Shown: positions 36,452 through 47,235 of the stretch, one piece after another | Numbering within the stretch: the stretch's first letter is position 1 | How the letters are laid out: the number at the start of each line of letters is the position of its first letter | Assembly: GCA_041398745.1 (NCBI GenBank) | Contig: JAWKUB010000011.1 | Location: 124,001-188,000 of the forward strand | DNA length: 64,000 bases | Direction of reading: 5' to 3' | DNA from: JACKHO01 sp041398745 | Lineage (GTDB): Bacteria > Planctomycetota > Planctomycetia > Planctomycetales > Planctomycetaceae | The notes under the pieces: model-generated | Told to the model about the DNA's origin: nothing | Database searches by the model: none | The model's input: the letters and a program-made list of their open reading frames with translations, nothing else | Position numbers and translations under genes: made by a program

Positions 36452-37738
36452 CACGGCCAGCGCGCACTTTGGGTTAACGAGGGGGGCTGGGTGGGGTTGC
36501 GCTCGTGGTGTTGATTTGATAAGTCTTCGTTCCTGTTCATTCGGTTGATGACATGGAGGAAGTGGCGTGCGCAGTAGGAATCAGGCGGCGACGTTAGAAG
36601 AGTTGACGACGGCTTTTAATGAGTTGGAAGATCCCAGGTCGGCGGTGAATCGGAGGCATCCGTTGGTGTCGGTTGTTTCGATTTCGGTGATGGGAGTTCT
36701 GGCGGGGGCTGATGGTCCCACGGGGATTCGCAAGTGGGCCGAGTCGAAGCAGAGCCTTCTTCCGGACATCCTCGATTTGCCGCACGGTATTCCTTCGCGC
36801 GATGTGTTTCGCCGGGTCCTGTGCGCTCTTCATCCCGAAGCGTTTCAGAGTTGTTTCGTCTCATGGATCGAAGCACTTCTGGGAGGCAAGAAAGAAGGTG
36901 AACAAAGACACGTGGCCATCGACGGAAAATGCCTCAAAGGGAGTCGTGACGCGAGGCATGGTTTGGGACCTTTGCATTTGGTCAGCATGGGCTTCGGAGC
37001 AGGGGCTTACGCTGGCTCAGGTTCCCACCGAGGAAAAATCCAATGAAATCACAGCGATTCCCGAGCTGTTGCGACTGATTGACCTGGATGGTGCGGTCAT
37101 TACGATCGATGCCATGGGAACTCAAACCGCCATTGCAGAACAAATTGTGAACGGCAAAGGGAACTACGTTCTCTCACTCAAAAGAACCAGGGATTGCTGT
37201 ATCAGGCGGCCCTCGAATTTGTCGCAGAACACGTCGAGAATGACTTCGCCGATGTCGCTCACGAACGACTGGTCGACCAACCGAAGAAGCCTCGGCATGG
37301 ACGCCAGGAAACGCGCACTTACATTCAATTTGAAGTTCCGAATGCCTTCCTGGGCAGCCAGCGCTGGAAAGGCCTGAAAACCATTGGCCTGTGCGTATAC
37401 GAGTGGTCCGACGGCCAGAAACACTCGCTAGAAACGCATTATTATCTCAGCAGCCTCCCGCTACATGTAGGCCAGTTTGCGAAGTCGGTGCGCAGTCACT
37501 GGGGCATCGAAAATACCTGCCACTGGAGCCTCGATGTCACGTATCGCGAAGACCAACTCAGGTCGCGCCAACGGCAGGGGACGGAGAATATGGCCTGGCT
37601 CCGCCGGTTCACATTGTCGCTCCTCAAACAACATCCCGCGAAGTCGAGCCTGGCCATGAAACGCCGCTCCTGCGGCTGGAACTGGGACTTCCTGCTCGAA
37701 GTCATTGGATTCAAAACACTTAGTGTGCGCTGACCGTG
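36452..37738 (+). mobile_element. ISAs1-family insertion sequence
   Basis: The 1287-base element has terminal inverted repeats CACGGCCAGCGCGCACT (left) and CACGGTCAGCGCACACT (right, reverse complement), differing at two or three positions. It is bordered by the exact 10-base duplication GAAGGGATTG. The enclosed transposase carries two frameshifts, so the element is probably no longer able to move by itself. Confidence 0.92.
36567..37733 (+). pseudogene. ISAs1-family transposase with two frameshifts
   Basis: The start is GTG 36567 with GGAGGAAG upstream. The frame runs correctly to about 36985 (VAIDGKCLKGS, with the first catalytic Asp), continues in the +1 frame to about 37180 (ASEQGLTLAQVPTEEKSNEI, VITIDAMGTQ with the second Asp), then returns to the first frame to 37733 (HWGIENTCHWSLDVTYRED, with the third acidic residue). 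The three parts join into a normal transposase of about 385 residues, so the catalytic residues are present but the reading frame is broken twice. Programmed frameshifting is unlikely, as ISAs1 transposases are usually read in one frame. Confidence 0.88.
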
Positions 37739-37748
37739 GAAGGGATTG
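37739..37748. repeat. Target-site duplication, right copy
   Basis: GAAGGGATTG directly after the right end of the ISAs1-family element, identical to the left copy. Confidence 0.9.
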
Positions 37749-38650
37749 GCAACTCCCCTGCACTACACGAATGACCCCGCAATGACTCGCCATTTGATTT
37801 CTTGCGGAGCATTGGTAAATGCTTACGACCTTCGGGCTGGTACGGCACTCCACTGCGCGATCATCCGCTCAGCAGAGCCGTCACAGAAAGGTCGAAGGCG
37901 TCCAGAAGATGCGAATATGGACCAAATTCATGTATTGCTGGAGGCCGGGGCCGATCTAACACTCATGGATGGCCAAGGTCGCACTCCACTTTCACTGGCA
38001 ATGGACCTGCGGCGCAAAACGGCGGAGAAGCTCTTGCGCGAAGTTGGAGCACCGGAAAAGGGCCGATGGCCGTTCGTTCGTCCTCGAAAGACAAAGTCGC
38101 TGAATCTGCAAAAGGATTTCGCGAAGGTTTATGAATACGTATCAAAACGAGTTCGAGATTTCGATCCCGCCACACACGACGGACTTGGCGGTCCAGGAAA
38201 AGTGAAAATCGTCCAGATGGGATTCGAATTCATTCAGGCAGGCTGGGTAATCCTCGTGCTTGACACGCGACCAAATGCCCAATCAGACGGGAGTTGGGAC
38301 TGCGAACTCGACCGCAGCGAATTAAACATGCCGCACTGGCCAAAGGCGTCTGACACAAACTTGGAAGAATCCATCAAGTTAACCCTCGTTGATGGTTCAA
38401 AAACCGTGTTGCCAGCGAACGAAGACTTGGTGGTTGTGTTCGGTGACATGCTGAAGTCAGTACTCCTTAAAGCGCAATAGAACGGCTTGTTTGCAGCATT
38501 ACCCAAGACGCCGGATTGCGAGCTGGCACTCGACCACTTTGACGGCGAATACTGGTGGCCGGAGCCCCCTGAAGCCAAGCATCTCGCATAATGGGCTGCA
38601 AAGAACCTCCCCTGTCGGCGAGTAGCACGCTGCGAGTCAAAGTACACCAA

Positions 38651-38700
38651 GCGGGTAGCTCAGATGAAATCTGGGCAGCGCAGCTGCAAGAGGCTGCTGT
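38651..38700 (+). repeat. REP family R3, left arm
   Basis: This starts GCGGGTAGCTCAG and contains CTGGGCAGCGCAGC. It is about 75 percent identical by eye, over its full length, to the reverse complement of 38856-38904. Confidence 0.75.
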
Positions 38701-38731
38701 ACACGGGCGATCTCTTTCATATGGGGCTGGC

Positions 38732-38850
38732 ATGTCCGACGATCGACGCATTGGAGACAAACAACTCTACGTGCATTTCATCACATTCTCATGTGATCGC
38801 CGCGGTCGAACGCTCATTCAGGTGACGGTAGTGCCGTTGGAGTGGATCGA
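38732..38850 (+). pseudogene. RAYT N-terminal remnant
   Basis: Translation gives MSDDRRIGDKQLYVHFITFS followed by CDRRGRTLIQ, the conserved beginning of a RAYT, then unrelated residues. The HUH motif and the catalytic tyrosine are missing. It lies between inverted repeats at 38651-38700 and 38856-38904, suggesting a RAYT/REP unit that lost its centre. Confidence 0.75.
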
Positions 38851-38855
38851 TTCGT

Positions 38856-38904
38856 CTGCAGCCTCAAACGGCTGCGCTGCCCAGACTTGACCTGGGGCAC
38901 CCGC
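38856..38904 (-). repeat. REP family R3, right arm
   Basis: CTGCAGCCTCAAACGGCTGC then GCTGCCCAG and ACCCGC: the reverse complement matches the left arm with the same order of blocks. This family shares no sequence with R1 or R2. Confidence 0.75.
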
Positions 38905-38910
38905 GCACTC

Positions 38911-38936
38911 GTAGCACAGACTTTCCTGTCCGTGTC
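38911..38936 (+). repeat. Dispersed palindrome family P, copy 5
   Basis: CGTAGCACAGACTTTCCTGT then CCGTGTCG: a diverged copy with an imperfect stem. Confidence 0.65.
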
Positions 38937-39031
38937 GCCCGGCAGACATGACGGTGAGTGGCATGCCCGCTGTCTGACGCTGTTCTTGAATTCCTGGGAC
39001 AAAAAGCATTGCCCTGTTGGCCCAGAAAGAA

Positions 39032-39547
39032 TTAGCTGTCGATGAGGAATGCCGTCTTGCTGCTGAACATCCATTTCTTGGAAGAAAAATCAAAGTTGCC
39101 TCCATTGCGAACCAGCATCACGGAAACAGTCGAAGGCATTTCCTTGAGCATCTCTGGCTGGTCGTCAAAGAAGACTGCAACTCCCAACCTTGAAACCTCC
39201 TTTGCTTTCGCTTCAAAAGAGTTGACCAGCACCAGTTCATCGTAGCGTATGCCCAATCGATCCAAGTCTGACTCCGCCTTTTTGCGGTCTGATCGATAAC
39301 TGATAATGACGACTTTCCCTGGCCATATGTGGCTCAAAGGATTGAAGAATGAGTTTGCCTCATCGCACACACCGTCAATATCAATTCCAAGGGTCACTTG
39401 ATTTCGCGGCGGGTCACACAAATTCTTGATCGCTTCAATTCCTTGATCAAAAAGATCGCTCAAACTGTTCCCTTTTCTTTCTCGGATCGCGCGTAGGATG
39501 GCACGCTCAATAGCAGAGCGTTCGGGCGTGGCCCACGCGTTGTACAC
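39032..39547 (-). CDS. HAD-like phosphatase domain protein
   Basis: A 171-residue protein with HAD-type motif I as GIDIDGVCDEA (about 54-64), where the second Asp of DxD acts as acid-base, motif II region KVVIISYRSD (about 78-87), and motif IV-like VAVFFDDQPEML (about 128-139). The layout matches small nucleotidase/phosphatase-like HAD proteins, also found next to toxin or repair genes. The substrate is unknown. It stands alone between two degraded RAYT loci and may have arrived with mobile DNA. An N-terminal helical extension of 50 residues is present. Confidence 0.78.
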   Translation of the reverse strand: MYNAWATPERSAIERAILRAIRERKGNSLSDLFDQGIEAIKNLCDPPRNQVTLGIDIDGVCDEANSFFNPLSHIWPGKVVIISYRSDRKKAESDLDRLGIRYDELVLVNSFEAKAKEVSRLGVAVFFDDQPEMLKEMPSTVSVMLVRNGGNFDFSSKKWMFSSKTAFLIDS

Positions 39548-39678
39548 TTTTGAATGGTGGCCATCGTAGCGTTCGTTGGCTTTGACAACGAGGACCGTGT
39601 GAACCCGTCAGCCATCATTCCGACGGATATGACACGTGACAGTTGGCGGGTGGCATGGTCGAGCAGAGAGGATTTTGT

Positions 39679-39888
<210 letters not shown>

Positions 39889-39890
<2 letters not shown>

Positions 39891-39920
39891 ATTCACAGAC
39901 AGGAATGCCTGTGCGACCTG
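39889..39920 (-). repeat. Dispersed palindrome family P, copy 6
   Basis: GAATTCACAGACAGGAATGC then CTGTGCGACCTG, minus orientation. Confidence 0.8.
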
Positions 39921-40039
39921 ACATGTTTCGGTTGATGAACTGGCAGGTCAGGCGAGTCGGAAATGTAACTTGTGGGAACCGGCTTGCTGACGCTGGATTT
40001 GAGATCATCCTCAAGAAACGAAGGGGGATCTCGCCCCAA

Positions 40040-40078
<39 letters not shown>

Positions 40079-40222
40079 GGTCACACAAAACAAAACACAA
40101 GAACAGCAACCGAAAGCCTCTTTTGGATCCAATGATTGCATTTGTGAATCAAATCAATACGCTTTAGCCGGCCATTCACGTAACGATGGCGCACTTCTGT
40201 CTTCCAGCACTTGAGGGATGTC

Positions 40223-41554
40223 ATGAGAAAGAGCGTTTTTCGATTTGGGTTCTCGGTGTTAATAGTTGCATTTGCAGCGTCGTCCGGACTGGCACAGGAT
40301 CAACCTGCGCCTGACGATGCACCAAGTTTCATGTGCGGCGGAACCAATCCGAAAGGGGTGGTGCTGTGGCCCATCACCAAATTCTCCAACGGTGAATTCA
40401 CCAATGCCGGTGCCGATTGTGCGATGTGGCAGAACTTCATTTACCTCAACTGGCCTGCTGCAGCGGGCAAGCGAGGCGTTCCCGATTACGGAGCCCAATT
40501 CGGAACTCCAGGAACAACAGTGTGGGAGACATTTCTCACATCGGACCAGGTCTTCCTGCCCAATGGAGCGAAGCCCCAGGACTGGGATTCGCAGTCAGCA
40601 AATGCAACACCCGACAAGAAGTTGGCCATGCAGCTGGCGACAGGACAGGTCCGACTGTTGGCTGCGACGAAGAAAGTGTCGGCCGCAGCAGTGAAGTCGG
40701 TCGAAGGAAACGCTCAAGTGGCTGGCATTCCCCTGGAGGACATTGAACAGGCTGGTAACAGCGGCATCCTCTATGATCAGCAAAAGAATCCGGTGTATTA
40801 CGAAGTAGCGATGAATCGGGCACAGTTTGAATACATTTTGAATAACGGGCTGTACAACGCCGACACGCAAACCACGTACGCCAAGACCACAAACATTGTG
40901 CTCCCCTCCGGTTCCATGGAACTCAAGGCGGCCTGGAAAATTCTGACGCCGGCAGAAAGCCAGAGTGGCCGCTTTCATATGTCCAAGGGCTACGTCGCCG
41001 GATCGAATGGTCCGGTCGTCGATATTGGACTGGTCGGACTGCATGTCTTCGCTTCCGAGGGATTTCAGAATGCAGGATTGTGGGCCACGTTCTACCAGAT
41101 TGACAATGCCCCACTTCAGGGGCATATCGGCAAAGGTCCGTACACGTTCTACAACCCGGCGAGTTCGACAAAGCCCAACGACTCCAGCACGAATCCCACC
41201 CAGGTGGTTCAGGTTTTCGCCGACGATTCCTCGTCGATTACGGAAACCAAAAATGCTCAAATGATGTTTCAGAAGGCGGCTCCTGACGCCCCCTGGCAGT
41301 ACTATGCAATGGTCGCCACACAATGGTCACAGTGTGTCGTCAATTTGAATCAGCCGATTCCTGCCACATTGCCGCTTCCAATTGGCAAGCCAGACCAAAT
41401 CCTCCCCAGCAGCACACTCATGAATCCTGTGCTGGAGACGTTCCTGCAGATCCAGGGAACAAGTTGTATGGGATGCCACTCGTATGCTTCGGGTGCCAAC
41501 TCGGTGCCTTCCGGACTCAGTTTCATGTTCAGCAGGGCGCAAGCTCCGAAGTAG
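40223..41554 (+). CDS. Secreted protein with C-terminal c-type haem motif
   Basis: A 443-residue exported protein: GAGGG five bases upstream decides ATG 40223, and the signal peptide is KSVFRFGFSVLIVAFAASSG. The long body lacks a recognised enzymatic motif; it contains FMCGGTNPKGVVLWPI near the N-terminus and VDIGLVGLHVFASEGFQNAGLW in the middle. A single haem-binding motif CMGCH occurs at about 415-419, only 25 residues from the end. Such proteins occur in several Gram-negative groups as cytochrome-like proteins of unknown function. The location is periplasmic or at the surface. A perfect palindrome separates it from the convergent neighbour. Confidence 0.8.
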   Translation: MRKSVFRFGFSVLIVAFAASSGLAQDQPAPDDAPSFMCGGTNPKGVVLWPITKFSNGEFTNAGADCAMWQNFIYLNWPAAAGKRGVPDYGAQFGTPGTTVWETFLTSDQVFLPNGAKPQDWDSQSANATPDKKLAMQLATGQVRLLAATKKVSAAAVKSVEGNAQVAGIPLEDIEQAGNSGILYDQQKNPVYYEVAMNRAQFEYILNNGLYNADTQTTYAKTTNIVLPSGSMELKAAWKILTPAESQSGRFHMSKGYVAGSNGPVVDIGLVGLHVFASEGFQNAGLWATFYQIDNAPLQGHIGKGPYTFYNPASSTKPNDSSTNPTQVVQVFADDSSSITETKNAQMMFQKAAPDAPWQYYAMVATQWSQCVVNLNQPIPATLPLPIGKPDQILPSSTLMNPVLETFLQIQGTSCMGCHSYASGANSVPSGLSFMFSRAQAPK

Positions 41555-41620
41555 CTTTGCGTCATGATTTGCCGCTCTTCCGCGTAATTCCCAGGCGCTG
41601 ATTAAGCCTCAACACGAACA

Positions 41621-41654
41621 GAGCCACGAATTCTGCATGCAGAATTCGTGGCTC
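41621..41654. terminator. Perfect 34-base palindrome, bidirectional terminator
   Basis: GAGCCACGAATTCTGCA followed exactly by its reverse complement TGCAGAATTCGTGGCTC, with no spacer. It lies between convergent genes ending at 41554 and 41688. There is no T tract, so termination would rely on the stem alone. Confidence 0.7.
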
Positions 41655-41687
41655 TCAGTCTTTCCAGCCACATTACAATGCCGTCGC

Positions 41688-42074
41688 CTATTCTTCTTCG
41701 CTGGCGCTGGTATCTTCTTCTTCGGTTTCTTCCGCGAGTTTGGTTCCAGGTTCTTCCCAGACTTTCAGTTTTTCGTCTTCGACCGTGACTTCGGCGAGTC
41801 CGTTGGCGTTTGCTTCGCCAAGTGTGGCTCCCCATTCCGTCAGGCATGCGGCCAGCTTGCTCTTTGCTTCGACGGTTTTGTTATCTGGGATGGCGCGCCA
41901 CCACTGCAGGTGATCCCAGTCGCGGCGAATGGCTTTCAGGCAGGTCAACATGCTGCGCCCGGTCGAGCCGGCGCTGAATCCTGCACGCTCGGCAATGGAG
42001 GAATACGTAGCGACCTTGTCCTCTTTCTTGAGTTCCCAGAGAAGTTCGGCCACCAAAGCTGCGCGAGCTGACAT
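41688..42074 (-). CDS. Alkyltransferase-like (MGMT DNA-binding domain) protein
   Basis: A 128-residue protein starting at 42074, where GGAGGT lies seven bases upstream; the frame's extension to 42140 is not used. Residues 8-65 resemble the DNA-binding domain of O6-methylguanine-DNA methyltransferases (VATYSSIAERAGFSAGSTGR, then WDHLQWWRAI). The active-site PCHR of MGMT, or PWHR of Atl proteins, is replaced by QWWR at about 57-60, so no alkyl transfer is expected. The C-terminus is very acidic (EETEEEDTSASEEE). It may bind damaged DNA and recruit repair, like Atl proteins, or have a changed role. Confidence 0.65.
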   Translation of the reverse strand: MSARAALVAELLWELKKEDKVATYSSIAERAGFSAGSTGRSMLTCLKAIRRDWDHLQWWRAIPDNKTVEAKSKLAACLTEWGATLGEANANGLAEVTVEDEKLKVWEEPGTKLAEETEEEDTSASEEE

Positions 42075-42368
42075 TACGTTACCTCCAAAACCTTCTAACG
42101 ACAGCGTCTCATTTCGAGACGGTGTCCGCATCAAAACCATGTGTTATTGCGAATTGGCTCTGCAGTCCGTGCCAGCCAAATTCGGCGGAGCAAGCATGCT
42201 CCCCACGACTCCAAACTATCGGAATCTTCACATAATCACAAGCGGTGAATGGTCGAATCGCCGACATCCAACTTCAGTGATGTGTTGAGGCTGGATGGTC
42301 CGCGACCGATTCTCCATAATCAGCAAGAGTTTGTTTCGTTTGTTGCATATTGCGGAAGTTGGATTCCC

Positions 42369-42653
42369 ATGAATCGTGAGTATTCAGATTACCAGCGAAA
42401 AGTGATCAACCGGTTTTACGAGAACCGCGAGCATCATGATGATCAGCGGTTGAGTGAACTGGTGACCAATTTGTATTTGGCGACGACCGAGAAGCAGAAA
42501 GATCGCCACTGGAAGGCGGCAGAAGAAGCGATGACGCGGCTCGGCGTGCCCGATTCACGTGTAAAACACGTGGTCAACTCGCGTGAACCGACACTTCTGG
42601 CGGAAGTTGTGAAGGACTTGCAGTCGGGCCGCATTGGAAAGAAGAAGTCGTAA
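42369..42653 (+). CDS. Small conserved-looking protein of unknown function
   Basis: A 94-residue cytoplasmic protein from ATG 42369 (MNREYSDYQRKVINRFYENR). It is charged and helical with no membrane segment, ending in LLAEVVKDLQSGRIGKKKS. The pattern (YxxYQRKVIxRFYxNR, LGVPxSRVxHVV) looks like a conserved small family in planctomycetes and related phyla. No function is known to me. The frame is open further upstream to 42249, but that part has low coding character. The ligase gene follows on the same strand. Confidence 0.7.
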   Translation: MNREYSDYQRKVINRFYENREHHDDQRLSELVTNLYLATTEKQKDRHWKAAEEAMTRLGVPDSRVKHVVNSREPTLLAEVVKDLQSGRIGKKKS

Positions 42654-42663
42654 GCCGTTTCAG

Positions 42664-42690
42664 GAACACAGACAAGAATGTCTGTTTCAC
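42664..42690 (-). repeat. Dispersed palindrome family P, copy 7
   Basis: GAACACAGACAAGAATGTCT then GTTTCAC, slightly diverged. It lies in the short gap before the PaaK-like gene. Confidence 0.7.
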
Positions 42691-42728
42691 CCGGACGTTG
42701 TCGAGATTGGCCGAGGAAAGAAATAGAA

Positions 42729-44027
42729 ATGATATCATTTCCTGAACAGCAGTCGCGTGCGGAATTGCGGGCAATGCAGTTGGAGCGTCTGCAGGCACTT
42801 GTGTCGGCGGTTGAGGAATCCAACCCATTCTGGCGAGCCAAGTTAACAGCTGCGGGTGTTTCCTCGGCCGATTTGCAGACCTGGGACGACATTCGGCGTT
42901 TGCCGTTTTGCCTCAAGCAGGAGTTGGTCGATGACCAGAACCAGCATGCGCCGTTCGGGACCAACCTGACCTACCAGAAGGCGAATTACTGCCGACTGCA
43001 TCAAACGTCGGGCACAACCGGTAAGCCGATGCGGTGGATGGACACTGCCGCGAGCTGGGACTGGTTCATGGAGTGCTGGGCGCAAATCTATCGTATCGTG
43101 GGTGTGACGGAGGACGATGTCGTCGCTTTTCCGTTCTCGTTTGGACCCTTCATTGGGTTCTGGGCGGCGTTCGATGGGGCGCACCGAGCGGGAAATCTGG
43201 CACTGGCAATGGGTGGGATGACCAGTGAAGCCCGTCTCCGCATGATGGGTGAAATGAATGCCACGGTCATGTGTTGTACGCCAACCTATGCGTTGCGGCT
43301 GACAGAAGTTGCGCCACAGTTGGGAATTGACCTCAAGCAAATTGGCGTGAGGAAAATTGTGGTGGCGGGCGAGCCGGGTGGGGCCATTCCGTCGATTCGT
43401 GAACGAATTGAATCGGCGTGGGGAGCCCGGGTGTTTGATCATTGGGGGATGACCGATATTGGCTCGCTCGGAATTGAACCAGAGCAAGGGCCCGGTGGTC
43501 TGCTCATCCTGGAAACGGAAGCGATTGCCGAAATCGTCGATCCCGAAACGTCGGAACCGGTTGAAGCGGGTGAACTGGGTGAACTCATCATCACCAATCT
43601 CGGCCGGTGGGGGCAGCCTGTTATCCGGTACCGCACAGGTGACCTGGTTCGCGAATCGACTCAGCCGTGCCCGAGTGGGTTGTCACTCCTGCGGTTGGAA
43701 GGCGGAATTCTCGGCCGGGTTGATGACATGGTCACCATTCGAGGGAACAACGTGTTCCCATCGAGTCTCGACGCCATTTTGCGAGAATTCCCCGATGTTG
43801 TGGAGTACCGGACGACTGTGGAAACTCGCAAGGCCATGCCGCATCTCCGCATTGAGATTGAACCTGCGGCGACGCTGAGCCCTGAAGAGGTTCAAAAACT
43901 GGCGGAAGAAACGCATCGGGAAATCAAGAACCGGTTGAACTTCCAGCCCGAAATCGTGGTGGTCGAGCCGAACACATTGCCTCGTTTTGAAATGAAAGGG
44001 CGGCGGTTCCACCGCGCACAGGGCTGA
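42729..44027 (+). CDS. Phenylacetate-CoA ligase-like (PaaK) adenylating enzyme
   Basis: A 432-residue member of the ANL superfamily, PaaK branch, of normal length. The phosphate-binding loop is LHQTSGTTGKPMRW (about 95-108), VFDHWGMTDIG is the aromatic-containing A5 region (about 236-246), and YRTGDL (about 302-307) contains the Asp that binds ATP ribose. The C-terminal lid starts after GRVDDMVTIRGNNVFP. It should activate an aryl or acyl carboxylate with ATP and transfer it to CoA in the cytoplasm. The substrate is not known; no paa catabolic genes are near. ATG 42729 is chosen because the family begins shortly before this point; an upstream extension overlaps the repeat. Confidence 0.88.
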   Translation: MISFPEQQSRAELRAMQLERLQALVSAVEESNPFWRAKLTAAGVSSADLQTWDDIRRLPFCLKQELVDDQNQHAPFGTNLTYQKANYCRLHQTSGTTGKPMRWMDTAASWDWFMECWAQIYRIVGVTEDDVVAFPFSFGPFIGFWAAFDGAHRAGNLALAMGGMTSEARLRMMGEMNATVMCCTPTYALRLTEVAPQLGIDLKQIGVRKIVVAGEPGGAIPSIRERIESAWGARVFDHWGMTDIGSLGIEPEQGPGGLLILETEAIAEIVDPETSEPVEAGELGELIITNLGRWGQPVIRYRTGDLVRESTQPCPSGLSLLRLEGGILGRVDDMVTIRGNNVFPSSLDAILREFPDVVEYRTTVETRKAMPHLRIEIEPAATLSPEEVQKLAEETHREIKNRLNFQPEIVVVEPNTLPRFEMKGRRFHRAQG

Positions 44028-44267
44028 ATTCTCCCTAAACTGCCATGACGCATAGGTATTGGTTGATGCCATCGCCCGCAGGGTTGAACATCGAATGCCG
44101 TACTGATAGTTTGCCGCTTCACAAGTCTGCCGACTTTCGCGGTCGTGGTCTGCGCTGGGGATGTGTATTCCCCGCGATGCGAGGCAGCAAATACCTCGCG
44201 TGTTGTGTTGGATAAGAACCCGGCTGAGCGTTATCGGTGCGTTCAAACTTGGTGAGGAATCGTTCCC

Positions 44268-46994
<2,727 letters not shown>

Positions 46995-47058
46995 GGTTCA
47001 ACTGGGAGGGCGAGGCTCCTGCCGAGCCGCTCGTGAACCGTAGTAAATGAGTAATGCG

Positions 47059-47099
47059 ACAGCCGTCGTTGGGATTTTTCCAGCGATGGCTGTTTGTAT
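47059..47099 (+). terminator. Terminator of ppdK
   Basis: ACAGCCGTCGTTGG and CCAGCGATGGCTGT pair (12 of 14, with the rest G-U type) around GATTTTT and are followed by TTGTATT. Confidence 0.8.
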
Positions 47100-47119
47100 T
47101 AAGGGTCGGAATGGTCGCT

Positions 47120-47148
47120 GGTGGCACAGACATTCCTGTCTGTGAAAT
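47120..47148 (+). repeat. Dispersed palindrome family P, copy 8
   Basis: GGTGGCACAGACATTCCTGT then CTGTGAAAT, plus orientation, in the gap between ppdK and metG. Confidence 0.85.
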
Positions 47149-47235
47149 TGCCGGTGAGCGAACCTATCGGCATTGGATTCGGTCCCTTAAGATCACTGCT
47201 GTCCAATTGCATTTTGTTCTGAAAGGTCTCGATTA

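Larger units (their letters stand above)
36209..38480 (+). pseudogene. Ankyrin-repeat gene split by an ISAs1 element
   Basis: The 5' part (36209-36451, starting MKAPDEYLAMHSAHERGDVD) and the 3' part (37749-38480) are separated by a 1287-base insertion plus one copy of its 10-base target duplication. Removing these 1297 bases joins the two parts in the same frame and gives a 324-residue protein, read through as EGKGL-ATPLHYTND. The repaired protein has ankyrin-like repeats (VDTVRKLLETHPEL, MTRHLISCGALVNAYD, IHVLLEAGADLTLMD) and a C-terminal domain of unknown type. In this genome the copy is broken. The residual 3' frame might be translated alone, but has no convincing start. Confidence 0.88.
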
